DNA of 64,000 nucleotides from Undibacterium hunanense (lineage in GTDB: Bacteria; Pseudomonadota; Gammaproteobacteria; Burkholderiales; Burkholderiaceae_D): assembly GCF_014284335.1 (NCBI RefSeq), contig NZ_JACOGF010000017.1:1-64000 (forward strand), given 5' to 3'. Every line of letters begins with the position of its first letter. The stretch's first letter is position 1. The notes below the pieces were generated by a model, which saw only the letters and a list, made by a program, of their open reading frames with translations, was not told where the DNA came from and ran no database searches. A program made the translations under genes and the position numbers. Shown one piece after another: positions 25,958-34,707 of the stretch.

Positions 25958-28345
25958 TTAGTTACGGACTGGCTTGCCAGTTTGCATCATGCCCATAATG
26001 CGCTCTTGTGTTTTTGGATGATTCAGCAATTCCATAAACGCTTTGCGCTCCATGTCGAGCAACCACTGTTCGCTGACCAGGCTGCCATTATCGATGTCAC
26101 CACCGCTGACCACTTCAGCAATCATTTTGCCCAGTTTGAAATCATGCGCAGAGATGAAGCCACCATCACGCATATTGATCAGTTGTGCAGCAATTGTGGC
26201 GATACCATGGCGGCCAGTGACTGGCACCAGTTTGCGCATAGGGGCGCGGTAACCGGCGTCAAACATGGCGCGTGCTTCAACTTTCGCAACGTGCAGCAAT
26301 TCGTAAGGATTGAAGACGATGACATCATCGGCAGACAAATAGCCCATTTTCTGTGCTTCCAGCGCAGATTTGGAGACGGCGGCTGTAGCTGCATTGGTGA
26401 AGTAGTTTTTCAGGAACTGCAGCAAATCCGTGCCTTTGGCATCTGCCGCTGCACGTACTGCTGCTTCTTTCAAACCGCCACCGCCAGGAACCAGGCCTAC
26501 GCCCACTTCAACCAGACCAATATAAGATTCGATGGATGCCACGCGTTTGGCTGTGTGCATCATCAATTCGCAACCACCACCGAGTGCCAGGCCAGATACG
26601 GCAGCAACCACAGGGATATTCGCGTATTTCAAAGCCTGATGCGCATTTTGCAGGCGGGAGATTGCTGGTTCGATTGCTTTCACACCACCGGACATGAACA
26701 AAGGCAGCATGGCTTGCAAATCAGCACCGGCTGAGAAGGCACCGCCGTCAGCCGCGTCTGCACTCCAGATGACCAGACCCTTGAAGTTTTTCTCGGCTTC
26801 AGCGATGGCTTTTTCCATACCTTCGATAACGCCCGGGCCAATCACGTGCATCTTGGTTTTCAGTGACAGAACCAGTACATCGTCATTCTGATGCCAGATA
26901 CGGACAGATTCATCTTCAAAGAAGGTTGTACCGGCAGTTGCGCCAGTTGCCACGCCTGTGCCCAGTACTGGCGCACGGAATGCCTGACGATCGTACACAG
27001 CCAGTGTGGAACGTGGCACGTAAGTGTTGCTGGCTGGTGACCAGGAACCTTCGGCAGTATGTACGCCCGTGCGTCCATCCAGTACCCAGGCTGGCAGCGG
27101 TGCATTGCACAGCGCCTTGCCAGCGTCGATATCTTCCTTGACCCAGCCAGCAACTTCTTGCCAGCCAGATGCCTGCCATGTTTCGAACGGGCCTACATTC
27201 CAGCCAAAGCCCCAGCGCATGGCGAAGTCGATGTCGCGTGCATTGTCGGCAATCGTTGCGCCATGGACGGCGATGTAGTGGAAGGCATCACGGAAAATCG
27301 CCCACAGGAACTGCGCCTGTACATTGGTCGATTCACGCAGGGTCTTCATTTTCTTGACCGGGTCTTTTTCTTTCAACATGCGGGCGACGACATCGTCAGC
27401 CTTGGCACCGCCAGTCACATATTGTGCTGTGGCGAAATCCAGGCGCTGGATGTCCTTGCCGACTTTTTTGTAAAAGCCTGCACCGGATTTTTGACCCAGT
27501 GCACCTGCAGCGACCAGTTTGGCCAGCACTTCAGGTGTTTTGTAGACAGCAAAGAAAGGATCATCAGACAGATTGTCTTGCATGGTCTTGATGACATGGC
27601 CCATGGTATCGAGACCAACCACGTCAGCAGTACGGAAAGTACCAGAAGAAGCGCGGCCCAGTTTTTTACCTGTCAGGTCATCGACGACATCGACAGTCAG
27701 ACCAAATTTTTCTGCTTCATAAATCGTTGCCAACATGCCGAAAATACCGACGCGGTTGGCGATGAAGTTAGGTGTATCTTTGGCGCGTACTACACCTTTG
27801 CCCAATGACGTTGTCAGGAAACCTTCAAGCTGGTCGATGATTTCTGGACGAGTAGCGACGGTAGGGATCAATTCCACCAGATGCATATAGCGTGGTGGGT
27901 TGAAGAAATGCACGCCGCAGAAACGGGCTTTCAGTTCTGCATCAAAGCCATCAGACAGGGCAGTGATGGACAGGCCGGAAGTGTTGGATGCGAAAATCGC
28001 ATTCGGTGCAATGTGCGGTGAAACCTTTTTGTACAGATCATGTTTCCAGTCCATGCGTTCTGCAATGGCTTCGATGATCAAGTCGCAACCGGCCAGCACG
28101 TCGAGGTTGTCTTCGTAGTTGGCTACTTCGATGAGTGCTGCGTCATCCTTGTTACCCAGTGGCGCAGGATTGAGTTTTTTCAGATTCTCGATGGCGCGCA
28201 GGACGATACCGTTTTTCGGACCTTCCTTGGCAGGCAAATCAAACAGCACTACAGGGATCTTTGCATTGATACAGTGAGCAGCAATTTGCGCACCCATCAC
28301 GCCAGCGCCCAGAACGGCGACTTTTTTAACGATGAAATTGGTCAT
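25958..28345 (-). CDS. Bifunctional 3-hydroxyacyl-CoA dehydrogenase / enoyl-CoA hydratase (FadN-type order)
   Basis: 795 residues catalysing hydration and oxidation in beta-oxidation. The dehydrogenase half comes first: NAD fold KVAVLGAGVMGAQIAAHC at the N-terminus, the SNTSGLSI and CGVHFFNPPRYMHLVELI segments, then two 3HCDH C-terminal domains; the crotonase half follows (about 490-680; GGAFSAGADL, GLALGGGCELMMH, VELGL-like VEVGVGLVPGGGG). This is the order of Bacillus FadN, opposite to E. coli FadB. The ATG at 28345 has TGAGGT 7 nt upstream; an upstream extension to 28396 lies in the hairpin and is rejected. It follows the acyl-CoA dehydrogenase gene at 57 bp, as an operon. Confidence 0.92.
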   Translation of the reverse strand: MTNFIVKKVAVLGAGVMGAQIAAHCINAKIPVVLFDLPAKEGPKNGIVLRAIENLKKLNPAPLGNKDDAALIEVANYEDNLDVLAGCDLIIEAIAERMDWKHDLYKKVSPHIAPNAIFASNTSGLSITALSDGFDAELKARFCGVHFFNPPRYMHLVELIPTVATRPEIIDQLEGFLTTSLGKGVVRAKDTPNFIANRVGIFGMLATIYEAEKFGLTVDVVDDLTGKKLGRASSGTFRTADVVGLDTMGHVIKTMQDNLSDDPFFAVYKTPEVLAKLVAAGALGQKSGAGFYKKVGKDIQRLDFATAQYVTGGAKADDVVARMLKEKDPVKKMKTLRESTNVQAQFLWAIFRDAFHYIAVHGATIADNARDIDFAMRWGFGWNVGPFETWQASGWQEVAGWVKEDIDAGKALCNAPLPAWVLDGRTGVHTAEGSWSPASNTYVPRSTLAVYDRQAFRAPVLGTGVATGATAGTTFFEDESVRIWHQNDDVLVLSLKTKMHVIGPGVIEGMEKAIAEAEKNFKGLVIWSADAADGGAFSAGADLQAMLPLFMSGGVKAIEPAISRLQNAHQALKYANIPVVAAVSGLALGGGCELMMHTAKRVASIESYIGLVEVGVGLVPGGGGLKEAAVRAAADAKGTDLLQFLKNYFTNAATAAVSKSALEAQKMGYLSADDVIVFNPYELLHVAKVEARAMFDAGYRAPMRKLVPVTGRHGIATIAAQLINMRDGGFISAHDFKLGKMIAEVVSGGDIDNGSLVSEQWLLDMERKAFMELLNHPKTQERIMGMMQTGKPVRN

Positions 28346-28363
28346 TTTTAACCTCAGGTAGGA

Positions 28364-28393
28364 CGTTCCATCCTGCAAGAGCAGGATGGAACG
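28364..28393 (-). other. Intercistronic hairpin between acyl-CoA dehydrogenase and fadN-like genes
   Basis: Perfect 13-bp stem CGTTCCATCCTGC-AAGA-GCAGGATGGAACG filling most of the 57-bp gap. No T-run follows in the direction of transcription, so it is not a classical terminator; it may shape mRNA decay or relative expression. The downstream ribosome binding site begins 13 bp past it. Confidence 0.6.
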
Positions 28394-28402
28394 CATGTTT
28401 GA

Positions 28403-30193
28403 TTAGAACAAGTCAGCTTCGAGTGCCAGCAAATTGGCAGAACCAGAACGTGCCTGGCGGATCAGCATTGCTGTTTCCGGATACAAACGGGCAAAATAGA
28501 AACGCGCTGTTGCCAGTTTGGAGATATAGAATTTGTCGCCTGAATCCTGCTTTTCAAGAGCGATCTTGGCCATTTGTGCGAAGAAATAGCTGTAAACCAG
28601 ATGACCGACTACGCGCAGATAAGGTACGGCAGCAGCACCGACTTCATCCGGGTTCTGGAAGGCCTTCATACCGATTTCCATGGTCAGCTTGGTGACTTTG
28701 TCGCCCAGATCAGCCAATGGTGTGATGAATTCTGCCAGTGCTTCGTTGGTACCATTGGCTTCAACAAAAGCCTGTACCTTGGCACCAAACTTGCGCAGTT
28801 TTGCACCGTTGTCCATCAGGATTTTACGACCCAGCAAATCCAGGGACTGAATCGTATTCGTGCCTTCATAAATCATGTTGATGCGGGCATCGCGTACATA
28901 TTGTTCCATACCCCATTCGGCGATAAAGCCGTGGCCACCGTAGACTTGCAGGCATTCAGAAGTCGCTGTCCATGCATTGTCGGTGATGAAGGCTTTGATG
29001 ACTGGTGTCAGCAAGGCAACTTCGTCAGCGCAATCCTTACGCACTTGTTCATCAGGATGGTTGAATTCTTTATCCAGTTGCAGAGCAACGTAGGAACAGA
29101 ATGCACGTGCACCTTCAGCATAGGCTTTTGCGGTCAACAACATGCGGCGTACGTCAGCGTGGACGATGATAGGGTCAGCTGGTTTGTCCGGTGCCTTAGG
29201 GCCAGACAGGCTGCGCATCTGGATACGGTCTTTGGCGTAGACCAGCGCGTTTTGGTAAGCAACTTCTGTCAGACCCAGACCTTGCATACCTACGCCCAGA
29301 CGTGCGGCATTCATGAACACAAACATCGCATTCAAACCCTTGTGCGGGCCACCGATGAGCCAGCCGGTTGCGCCGTCCAGGTTCATCTGGCAAGTGGAAT
29401 TGCCGTGGATACCCATTTTTTCTTCGATCGCGCCACAGAAAATAGGATTGCGTTCACCGATGCTGCCATCTGCATTCGACAGGAACTTAGGAACGATGAA
29501 CAGGGAAATACCTTTGGAGCCTTCTGGTGCACCTGGCAAGCGTGCCAGTACCAGATGGATGATATTTTCAGCCATATCGTGTTCACCGGCAGAGATGAAA
29601 ATCTTTGCGCCTGTGATTTTGTAGCTACCGTCAGTTTGTGGTTCTGCTTTGGAGCGCAGCATGCCCAGATCAGTACCGCAATGTGGCTCGGTCAGGCACA
29701 TGGTGCCAGTCCAGTCGCCAGAAATCAGCTTAGGCAGGTACAGAGATTTTTGTTCTGGTGTGCCGTGTTCATGGATACATTCGTAAGCGCCATGCGACAA
29801 GCCTGGGTACATGGACCATGCCTGGTTCGATGAATTCAACATTTCATAGAAAGAATTGTTGACCACCAGTGGCAAGCCCTGACCACCAAATTCCGGGTCG
29901 CAAGACAATGCAGGCCAGCCCGCTTCCACATATTGTTTGTAGGCTTCTTTAAAGCCTTTTGGTGTGGTGACAGTGTGGTTGGTCTTGTCGTGGTGGCAGC
30001 CTTCGCGGTCACCGGAGTGGTTCAGTGGGAACAGTACATTGGCAGTAAATTTGCCGCCTTCTTCCAAAATCTGGTTGATGATGTCGCCATCAACATCAGC
30101 GTGCTTGGGCAGCTGTTTCAATTCTTCTTCTACATTCAACAGCTCATGCAACACAAACTGCATATCACGCAATGGAGCGATATATTGACCCAT
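28403..30193 (-). CDS. Acyl-CoA dehydrogenase (about 600-residue type)
   Basis: FAD enzyme for the first step of beta-oxidation; 596 residues, the longer class with an extra C-terminal domain. N-terminal and middle domains (MCLTEPHCGTDLGMLRSKA, KITGAKIFISAGEHD) bind FAD and substrate; the catalytic Glu is in MIYEGTNTIQSLDLLGRK (about residue 445). GGAGAA lies before the ATG. It is the first gene of the leftward unit with the fadN-like gene, 92 bp after the TetR gene on the same strand, so the TetR protein is a likely regulator of this unit. Confidence 0.92.
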   Translation of the reverse strand: MGQYIAPLRDMQFVLHELLNVEEELKQLPKHADVDGDIINQILEEGGKFTANVLFPLNHSGDREGCHHDKTNHTVTTPKGFKEAYKQYVEAGWPALSCDPEFGGQGLPLVVNNSFYEMLNSSNQAWSMYPGLSHGAYECIHEHGTPEQKSLYLPKLISGDWTGTMCLTEPHCGTDLGMLRSKAEPQTDGSYKITGAKIFISAGEHDMAENIIHLVLARLPGAPEGSKGISLFIVPKFLSNADGSIGERNPIFCGAIEEKMGIHGNSTCQMNLDGATGWLIGGPHKGLNAMFVFMNAARLGVGMQGLGLTEVAYQNALVYAKDRIQMRSLSGPKAPDKPADPIIVHADVRRMLLTAKAYAEGARAFCSYVALQLDKEFNHPDEQVRKDCADEVALLTPVIKAFITDNAWTATSECLQVYGGHGFIAEWGMEQYVRDARINMIYEGTNTIQSLDLLGRKILMDNGAKLRKFGAKVQAFVEANGTNEALAEFITPLADLGDKVTKLTMEIGMKAFQNPDEVGAAAVPYLRVVGHLVYSYFFAQMAKIALEKQDSGDKFYISKLATARFYFARLYPETAMLIRQARSGSANLLALEADLF

Positions 30194-30285
30194 GATTTTC
30201 TCCTGACGGCAAAGTTATAACGGTAAATGTGGATACTAAATTTTTTGCGATGGTGTCTGTAAAAGCCTGTCAAAGCCTGTCAAAT

Positions 30286-30909
30286 TCAGGCTGTAACCTG
30301 CACCGGCGCGTAATACTCGATCATTCGTTCAAATCCGACTTCGGCACGACCTACACTACCCGGCTTGCGCAAGAAACGCGCATCATGGTGCAGGGCTAAT
30401 ATGAGGCCATACATCTCATACACAATCTGTTCAGGTTCGACATCATCCCGCAAATGGCCGAGTTGTATCGCCTGTGCTGCGGCGCGGTGCAAGGCACCCT
30501 GCCATGCGTGGACCATACCTACCAGCTCATCCCTGATCGGCCCTGCCCGGTCATCGTATTCAGCTGCCCCGCTGATATAGATACAGCCAGATGCAATCTC
30601 TACCGTGACGCGCTTGACCCATAATGCAAACATGGACTGCAAACGCGGCAGGCCACGTTCTTCTTTCATGCTTGGATAAAACACCTCTTGCTCGAAATGA
30701 TGGTGATACAGCTTCAGCACTTCGATCTGCAAGTCTTCACGCGAGCCAAAATGGGCAAACACGCCAGACTTGCTCATGTTCATCTTGTCGGCCAGCAAGC
30801 CTATGGTCAGCCCCTCAATGCCATCGCGGCTGGCAGCGTCCAGGGCTACATCCAGAATGGCGGCGCGGGTCAATTCCCCCTTGCGCATGAATTTTGATGT
30901 CATATTCAT
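30286..30909 (-). CDS. TetR-family regulator, probable repressor of the beta-oxidation cluster
   Basis: About 207 residues from ATG 30909. N-terminal TetR helix-turn-helix (RAAILDVALDAASRDGIEGLTIGLLADKMNMSKSGVFAHFGSREDL) and a ligand-binding C-terminus with SGCIYISGAAEYDDRAGPIRDEL. The frame is open to 30975, but the extra N-terminus is not family-like; no start has a strong ribosome binding site. It immediately precedes the acyl-CoA dehydrogenase gene on the same strand. By analogy with PsrA/FadR-type TetR proteins it may release DNA on binding acyl-CoA; this is inference. A palindromic site lies upstream at 30987-31001. Confidence 0.88.
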   Translation of the reverse strand: MNMTSKFMRKGELTRAAILDVALDAASRDGIEGLTIGLLADKMNMSKSGVFAHFGSREDLQIEVLKLYHHHFEQEVFYPSMKEERGLPRLQSMFALWVKRVTVEIASGCIYISGAAEYDDRAGPIRDELVGMVHAWQGALHRAAAQAIQLGHLRDDVEPEQIVYEMYGLILALHHDARFLRKPGSVGRAEVGFERMIEYYAPVQVTA

Positions 30910-30986
30910 ATTACATTGATTGTGTTGAGAAGATTCATGCTTACATGGACCAATATAAAAAAGTGATGCAAACAAATGAATTTATC

Positions 30987-31001
30987 GAACGCTCGTACTA
31001 T
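30987..31001. promoter_or_regulatory. TetR-type operator candidate, copy 1
   Basis: GAACGCTCGTACTAT, an imperfect palindrome around ACG-NN-CGT, about 80 bp upstream of the TetR start at 30909. It agrees at 12 of 15 positions with the site at 31735-31749 upstream of the second TetR gene. Confidence 0.45.
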
Positions 31002-31153
31002 TATGCACAGCGCATGAAATGTCAAACCAGATTCCGTCTTTAGAGGAGAGTATCTATTATGTTTTTACTCCTTTGATTCTGCTTATACCTAATTTACCTA
31101 CCTTATTTACCTGCCTTATCTACCAGTCTTGCCTGCCGTCTTTAAAACCGGAT

Positions 31154-31540
31154 TCAAGAGTCTGAACCACGAGTCTGGTCAAGCTGCCGCCTGTCGCGCT
31201 TGGTGGGCCTGACTGTCATGGTCGCCGTCGGTTCACGGAAATACCTTCTGTCTTCTGCCACTTTGGCGCGTTTTGCGGCACTTTCAGCGGTTTCTTCATA
31301 CATGGTCTGGGCAACCGTCGCCGGACCGCGTACTTCCAGTATGCGCATTACCCTGACCTGCCAGACCTGCTCTGCCTGCTGTACCTCGATCAGGTCTCCG
31401 ACTTTGACACTGTGGGCAGGCTTGATGCGCTGCTCGTTTTGCATGACGCGGCCCAGCTCTACGGCATTGGTGGCCAGGCTGCGGGTTTTAAAGAATCTGG
31501 CTGCCCATAGCCATTTATCGATACGGGTGGTGTCACTCAT
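31154..31540 (-). CDS. hslR: Heat-shock protein Hsp15 (S4 RNA-binding domain)
   Basis: 128 residues. An N-terminal S4 domain (RIDKWLWAARFFKTRSLATNAVELGRVMQNEQRIKPAHSVKVGD) is followed by a basic tail (KRAKVAEDRRYFREP... RPTKRDRRQLDQ), the layout of Hsp15, which in E. coli binds the 50S subunit carrying a peptidyl-tRNA after abortive translation and helps recycling. The ATG at 31540 is used; a TTG six codons earlier is less likely. It stands between the two TetR genes, transcribed leftward, with no obvious operon partner. Confidence 0.92.
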   Translation of the reverse strand: MSDTTRIDKWLWAARFFKTRSLATNAVELGRVMQNEQRIKPAHSVKVGDLIEVQQAEQVWQVRVMRILEVRGPATVAQTMYEETAESAAKRAKVAEDRRYFREPTATMTVRPTKRDRRQLDQTRGSDS

Positions 31541-31734
31541 GAAAATGTCGCTTTTCAATTCAGGATAATCAAACTAAATAAAACCAGTATGACGTTAAAA
31601 ATACGTTCATTCTATTTTGATGCAATGTATGGCAGCTGTCAGGCAAATACAAGCCATTTTTGCCCAAACTTTGTGCATACAACAAAGCCTGTCAACAAGT
31701 TGAGCTATGTTGCAGTGCGCATAGACAATAAACT

Positions 31735-31749
31735 GAACGACCGTACAAT
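31735..31749. promoter_or_regulatory. TetR-type operator candidate, copy 2
   Basis: GAACGACCGTACAAT, 63 bp upstream of the second TetR gene (start 31813). Shares GAACGNNCGTACNAT with the copy at 30987-31001. Confidence 0.45.
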
Positions 31750-31812
31750 TCGGCAAAGTTTTGCATTAATTTATATACTTTCGCATGCTTGCCAATTTGG
31801 TCGGATCAGCTC

Positions 31813-32451
31813 ATGAGCTCTGTTGAAGAACTAAGTGGAAAAAAGCGCGCAATTCTCATTGCCGCCGAGAAATGCTTCGCCGCACAAAGCTATGAAGGCG
31901 TCTCCATACGCGACATCGCGCATGAGGCCGGGGTACCCATCGCCCTGATCGGTTATTACTTCGGTGCCAAAAATGAGCTATATCACGCCATTTATGAACA
32001 CCATAGCGGCTATATCGCAGAACGCCTGAACGGCCTGCGTCATGCACGCCTGCATAGTCCACCCGGTGTTGCACTTGAAGCCATTATCGCCGCCTTTGTG
32101 CTGCCGGTACTCAAGCTCAACGAAAAAGCCGAAGGCGCCAATTTTTCACGCATGGTGATGCGAGGTGTGATTGACCAGCATGAAGCCAGCGAACGCATCA
32201 CCCGCGAATTTTATGACCCCATGGCCCGTGAATTCATCGCTGCACTGCACGATGCCCTGCCCCATGCGCCCGCCGACAGCATCTACTGGAGCTATCAGTT
32301 CGCCCTGGGTGCCCTGCTGCACCACGTCGTCGATACCCGGATAGAACGCCTGTCCGACGGCCTGTGCCCCGCCCGCCAGGCCGACCTGGCCGCACCGCAC
32401 CTGCTGCGTTTCATTACCGATGGTATCAGGGCGGTCACGCGGGTGAATTAG
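31813..32451 (+). CDS. TetR-family regulator
   Basis: 212 residues: TetR DNA-binding domain (RAILIAAEKCFAAQSYEGVSIRDIAHEAGVPIALIGYYFGAKNELYHAIYEHH) and a C-terminal domain resembling the CecR/YbiH group (DUF1956-like: MVMRGVIDQHEASERITREFYDPM). ATG 31813 is used; the frame opens at a TTG 8 codons earlier. The ribosome binding site is weak. The stop codon lies inside the left copy of the candidate target duplication of the element that follows. Targets unknown; no gene lies directly downstream. Confidence 0.88.
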   Translation: MSSVEELSGKKRAILIAAEKCFAAQSYEGVSIRDIAHEAGVPIALIGYYFGAKNELYHAIYEHHSGYIAERLNGLRHARLHSPPGVALEAIIAAFVLPVLKLNEKAEGANFSRMVMRGVIDQHEASERITREFYDPMAREFIAALHDALPHAPADSIYWSYQFALGALLHHVVDTRIERLSDGLCPARQADLAAPHLLRFITDGIRAVTRVN

Positions 32452-32729
32452 TCAGGGCTTACGCAAAACCGTCCCAGCCGCGTTGCAGCTCCCGCATTTA
32501 GCAAAATTCGGTACCAAAGTACTGTGTGCGTCGCTGACGGTGTAGTTGGTGTTTCAGGCAACACGTTGCCTGCCAACGAAACGAACCTCCCTACAAGGGA
32601 GGTTTCTTAAAAGCGATAGGTGCAGTCGGGGTTTCAGGCAACATGTTGCCTGCCGACGAAACAAACCTCCCCTGCAAGGGAGGTTTCTTAAAAGCGATAG
32701 CCTTGCCGGGACAATTTTGCGTAAGTCCT
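32452..32729. mobile_element. MITE-like non-coding element with terminal inverted repeats
   Basis: About 277 bp. The ends are inverted: GGGCTTACGCAAAACCGTCC at 32455-32474 against GGACAATTTTGCGTAAGTCC at 32709-32728 (16 of 20 matching). ATTAG occurs directly outside both ends (32447-32451 and 32730-32734), a possible 5-bp target duplication. The interior holds two imperfect direct repeats of about 70 bp at an 80-bp period (from 32551 and 32631), each with a palindrome CAGGCAACNNGTTGCCTG and a hairpin AACCTCCC...GGGAGGTT. No transposase is encoded; the frame across it (32546-32734) is a by-product of the repeats. Confidence 0.7.
32551..32700. repeat. Two 80-bp-period direct repeats inside the MITE-like element
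   Basis: Unit 1 begins at 32551 and unit 2 at 32631, both with GTTTCAGGCAACA and ending TTTCTTAAAAGCGATAG. In unit 2 the palindrome CAGGCAACATGTTGCCTG is perfect over 18 bp. The CCTCCC/GGGAGG stem followed by TTTCTT could act as a weak terminator for the TetR gene just upstream. Confidence 0.85.
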
Positions 32730-32746
32730 ATTAGTTACAGTAGAAC

Positions 32747-33547
32747 TCAAGCGCCAACTATCCAACCTTCCAGCGCATCAAATATCGGCAAACCATAATT
32801 CTGTTCCCGTCTTTGCCAGCCCCATGCGGCCAGTAACAGGCATAGCACAGCGTCGAGCAGATCGGCGCTGCCGTCTTCTATCAGTTCATTTCTGAACTGA
32901 GTCACATCCAGCCTGATGTTCCAGGGCGTACGACCAGCTTCCAGTGCTTCAATTATCTGTACACGTGCCTGCCTGCGTTCAGGCGTCTGTTTAGCTTTGT
33001 CGTCGCTCTTGTAGGAAGCTTTGGTGATGCTGCGTGCCACCATGCCGGGGTAAGCTTCCAGCGCTATGCGTTGCAGATCACCGTCATGCATGCCGGGCAG
33101 GCTGACACCCGCATCCAGCAAACGCGGGGCACCTGCATGCAGCATATAGGCGACGGGTGGGTTGACCCATTTCATGGAAGGTGATGATCCGGCAGGAAAG
33201 TCAGCGGCCCTGTGGGCGAATTTATTGCCAGCAGGGCGTGCATCGCAAAAAGCCTTGAATTGCAGGCGCATGTCGGCTCGCGACAGGCTTTGCAAATGAC
33301 GCATCAAAGATTGCCAATTCGTTGGCCAGCCCAGATGCTCGACCAGTTCTCGCGGCAGGGAAAACGGCAGGTCAAAACCGGCCAGCCAGGGACCAGGTTG
33401 CCTGAGCCAGGTTTCAAACGCTGCAAATTCAGACAGGCTGGTCAGCGTCTGCAATTGCAGCACATCGACGTGCAGGGTGCCGCTGGCAATGGTGATGCAT
33501 TTGCGGCGCGTGGGTGCGGACGTGAAATCTACGCCATGCAGCTTCAT
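32747..33547 (-). CDS. DUF429-domain protein
   Basis: 266 residues beginning MKLHGVDFTSAPTRRK, the DUF429 pattern with an Asp near the N-terminus, as in RNase H-like folds (further acidic residues in FDLPFSLP and SADLLDAVLCLLLAAW). DUF429 proteins are proposed nuclease-like but uncharacterised. Its ATG overlaps the stop of clsB by 4 bp, so it is the last gene of the nudB - exo/endonuclease - clsB unit and probably translationally coupled. Confidence 0.85.
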   Translation of the reverse strand: MKLHGVDFTSAPTRRKCITIASGTLHVDVLQLQTLTSLSEFAAFETWLRQPGPWLAGFDLPFSLPRELVEHLGWPTNWQSLMRHLQSLSRADMRLQFKAFCDARPAGNKFAHRAADFPAGSSPSMKWVNPPVAYMLHAGAPRLLDAGVSLPGMHDGDLQRIALEAYPGMVARSITKASYKSDDKAKQTPERRQARVQIIEALEAGRTPWNIRLDVTQFRNELIEDGSADLLDAVLCLLLAAWGWQRREQNYGLPIFDALEGWIVGA

Positions 33548-34707
33548 CCGTAATGTCCGAATGTGACGATGCGCATCAGGCCGCGATAAACCAGGTAGGC
33601 AATGCCATGCCAGACGTGTTGATACCAGGCCTGTTTTTGCACATCGGCAGCGACAATTTCGACACCATCTGCCAGGCCCTGTTCCAGTTCATGCGACAGC
33701 GTCGCGGCAAAGTCACGGTCGCGTATGACAATATTCGCCTCATGATTAACGAACAGGCTCAGTCCATCAAAATTGCTGGACCCAACGGTTGCCCAGTCCC
33801 CGTCGACCACGGCCACCTTGGCGTGTAACTGCGTTTTCCGGTATTCGACGATACGCACGCCAGCCTTTAACAGGCGGCCATAAAAGGATTGTGCCACTGC
33901 ATCCTGCAAGGCAAATTGACCCACGCCCAGCAGCAGTACGACATCGACCCCGCGTGATGCAGCAGATATCAGGGCGCGCCTGAATTTTCTGCCGGGGGCA
34001 AAATAAGGCGTCACCAGGATGGCACGTGTCCTGGCTGTGCCCAGCGCATGCAGATAGGCTTTCTGTATGGTGGTGCGGTTGCGCAAATTGTCCCGCACGA
34101 CCAGTGCAGCTGCAGTGATTTGCTTGCCGCCGCGTTTGGCGTCCGCATGCAGGTGGCGCATCAGGGCAAAGCGTGAGCGGAAATTCAGGCGACCCAGCTT
34201 GCGCCATTGTGCATCCACTTCCAGATGCACATGGGCGACCAGTGGTCCGGTCACCCGCACGGCAAAATCCCAGCGTGGAGAGGGCAGAACAATACCAGAA
34301 CCATCATCGGCTATGGAGTCGTCAATAATATTCAGACCACCGACCATGGCGACCTGCTGATCAACGACACAGATCTTCCTGTGAGTACGCGCTAGGCCAC
34401 GTTTGAACCAGGGATTGAAACAGCGGCAATCGACACCGGCATCATTGAAAAGGCGGGTCAGGTCGATTGCCGCCTGACGGTCGCTACCGATCCAGTCAAG
34501 GACCACCCTGACCTGCACTCCACGGGCTGCGGCCTGTATCAGCGCAGCCTGCACGGCGACTGCTGTCTGGTCGTTGGCAAAGATATAGGTTTCCAGATAA
34601 ATTTCATGCCTTGCCTGATCAATCTCAGCTGTCAGTGCAGGAAAGAACTGTGCACCGCTGTGCAGCAGTTGTATGTCATTACCGGCGACGAAATGCAGTC
34701 TGCTCAT
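33544..34707 (-). CDS. clsB: Cardiolipin synthase B-type phospholipase D family protein
   Basis: 387 residues with the two HKD motifs of the phospholipase D superfamily: HRKICVVDQQVAMVGG (about 128-143) and HAKVAVVDGDWATVGSSNFD (about 292-311). ClsB makes cardiolipin from phosphatidylglycerol and another phospholipid at the inner membrane. As in E. coli ClsB no long N-terminal membrane segment is present, though a C-terminal hydrophobic stretch (HGIAYLVYRGLMRIVTFG) may associate with membrane. It overlaps both neighbours by 4 bp (ATGA), so all are one operon; the exo/endonuclease-fold gene next to clsB is seen across Burkholderiales and Enterobacteria (YbhP-ClsB). Confidence 0.9.
   Translation of the reverse strand: MSRLHFVAGNDIQLLHSGAQFFPALTAEIDQARHEIYLETYIFANDQTAVAVQAALIQAAARGVQVRVVLDWIGSDRQAAIDLTRLFNDAGVDCRCFNPWFKRGLARTHRKICVVDQQVAMVGGLNIIDDSIADDGSGIVLPSPRWDFAVRVTGPLVAHVHLEVDAQWRKLGRLNFRSRFALMRHLHADAKRGGKQITAAALVVRDNLRNRTTIQKAYLHALGTARTRAILVTPYFAPGRKFRRALISAASRGVDVVLLLGVGQFALQDAVAQSFYGRLLKAGVRIVEYRKTQLHAKVAVVDGDWATVGSSNFDGLSLFVNHEANIVIRDRDFAATLSHELEQGLADGVEIVAADVQKQAWYQHVWHGIAYLVYRGLMRIVTFGHYG

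Noticed and set aside
28574..29833. 419-codon rightward frame opposite the acyl-CoA dehydrogenase gene
   Set aside because: Shadow frame; the leftward gene has intact acyl-CoA dehydrogenase motifs.
32546..32734. Small frame across the MITE-like element
   Set aside because: The peptide repeats itself (LQGRFLKSD twice) because the DNA does; no ribosome binding site.
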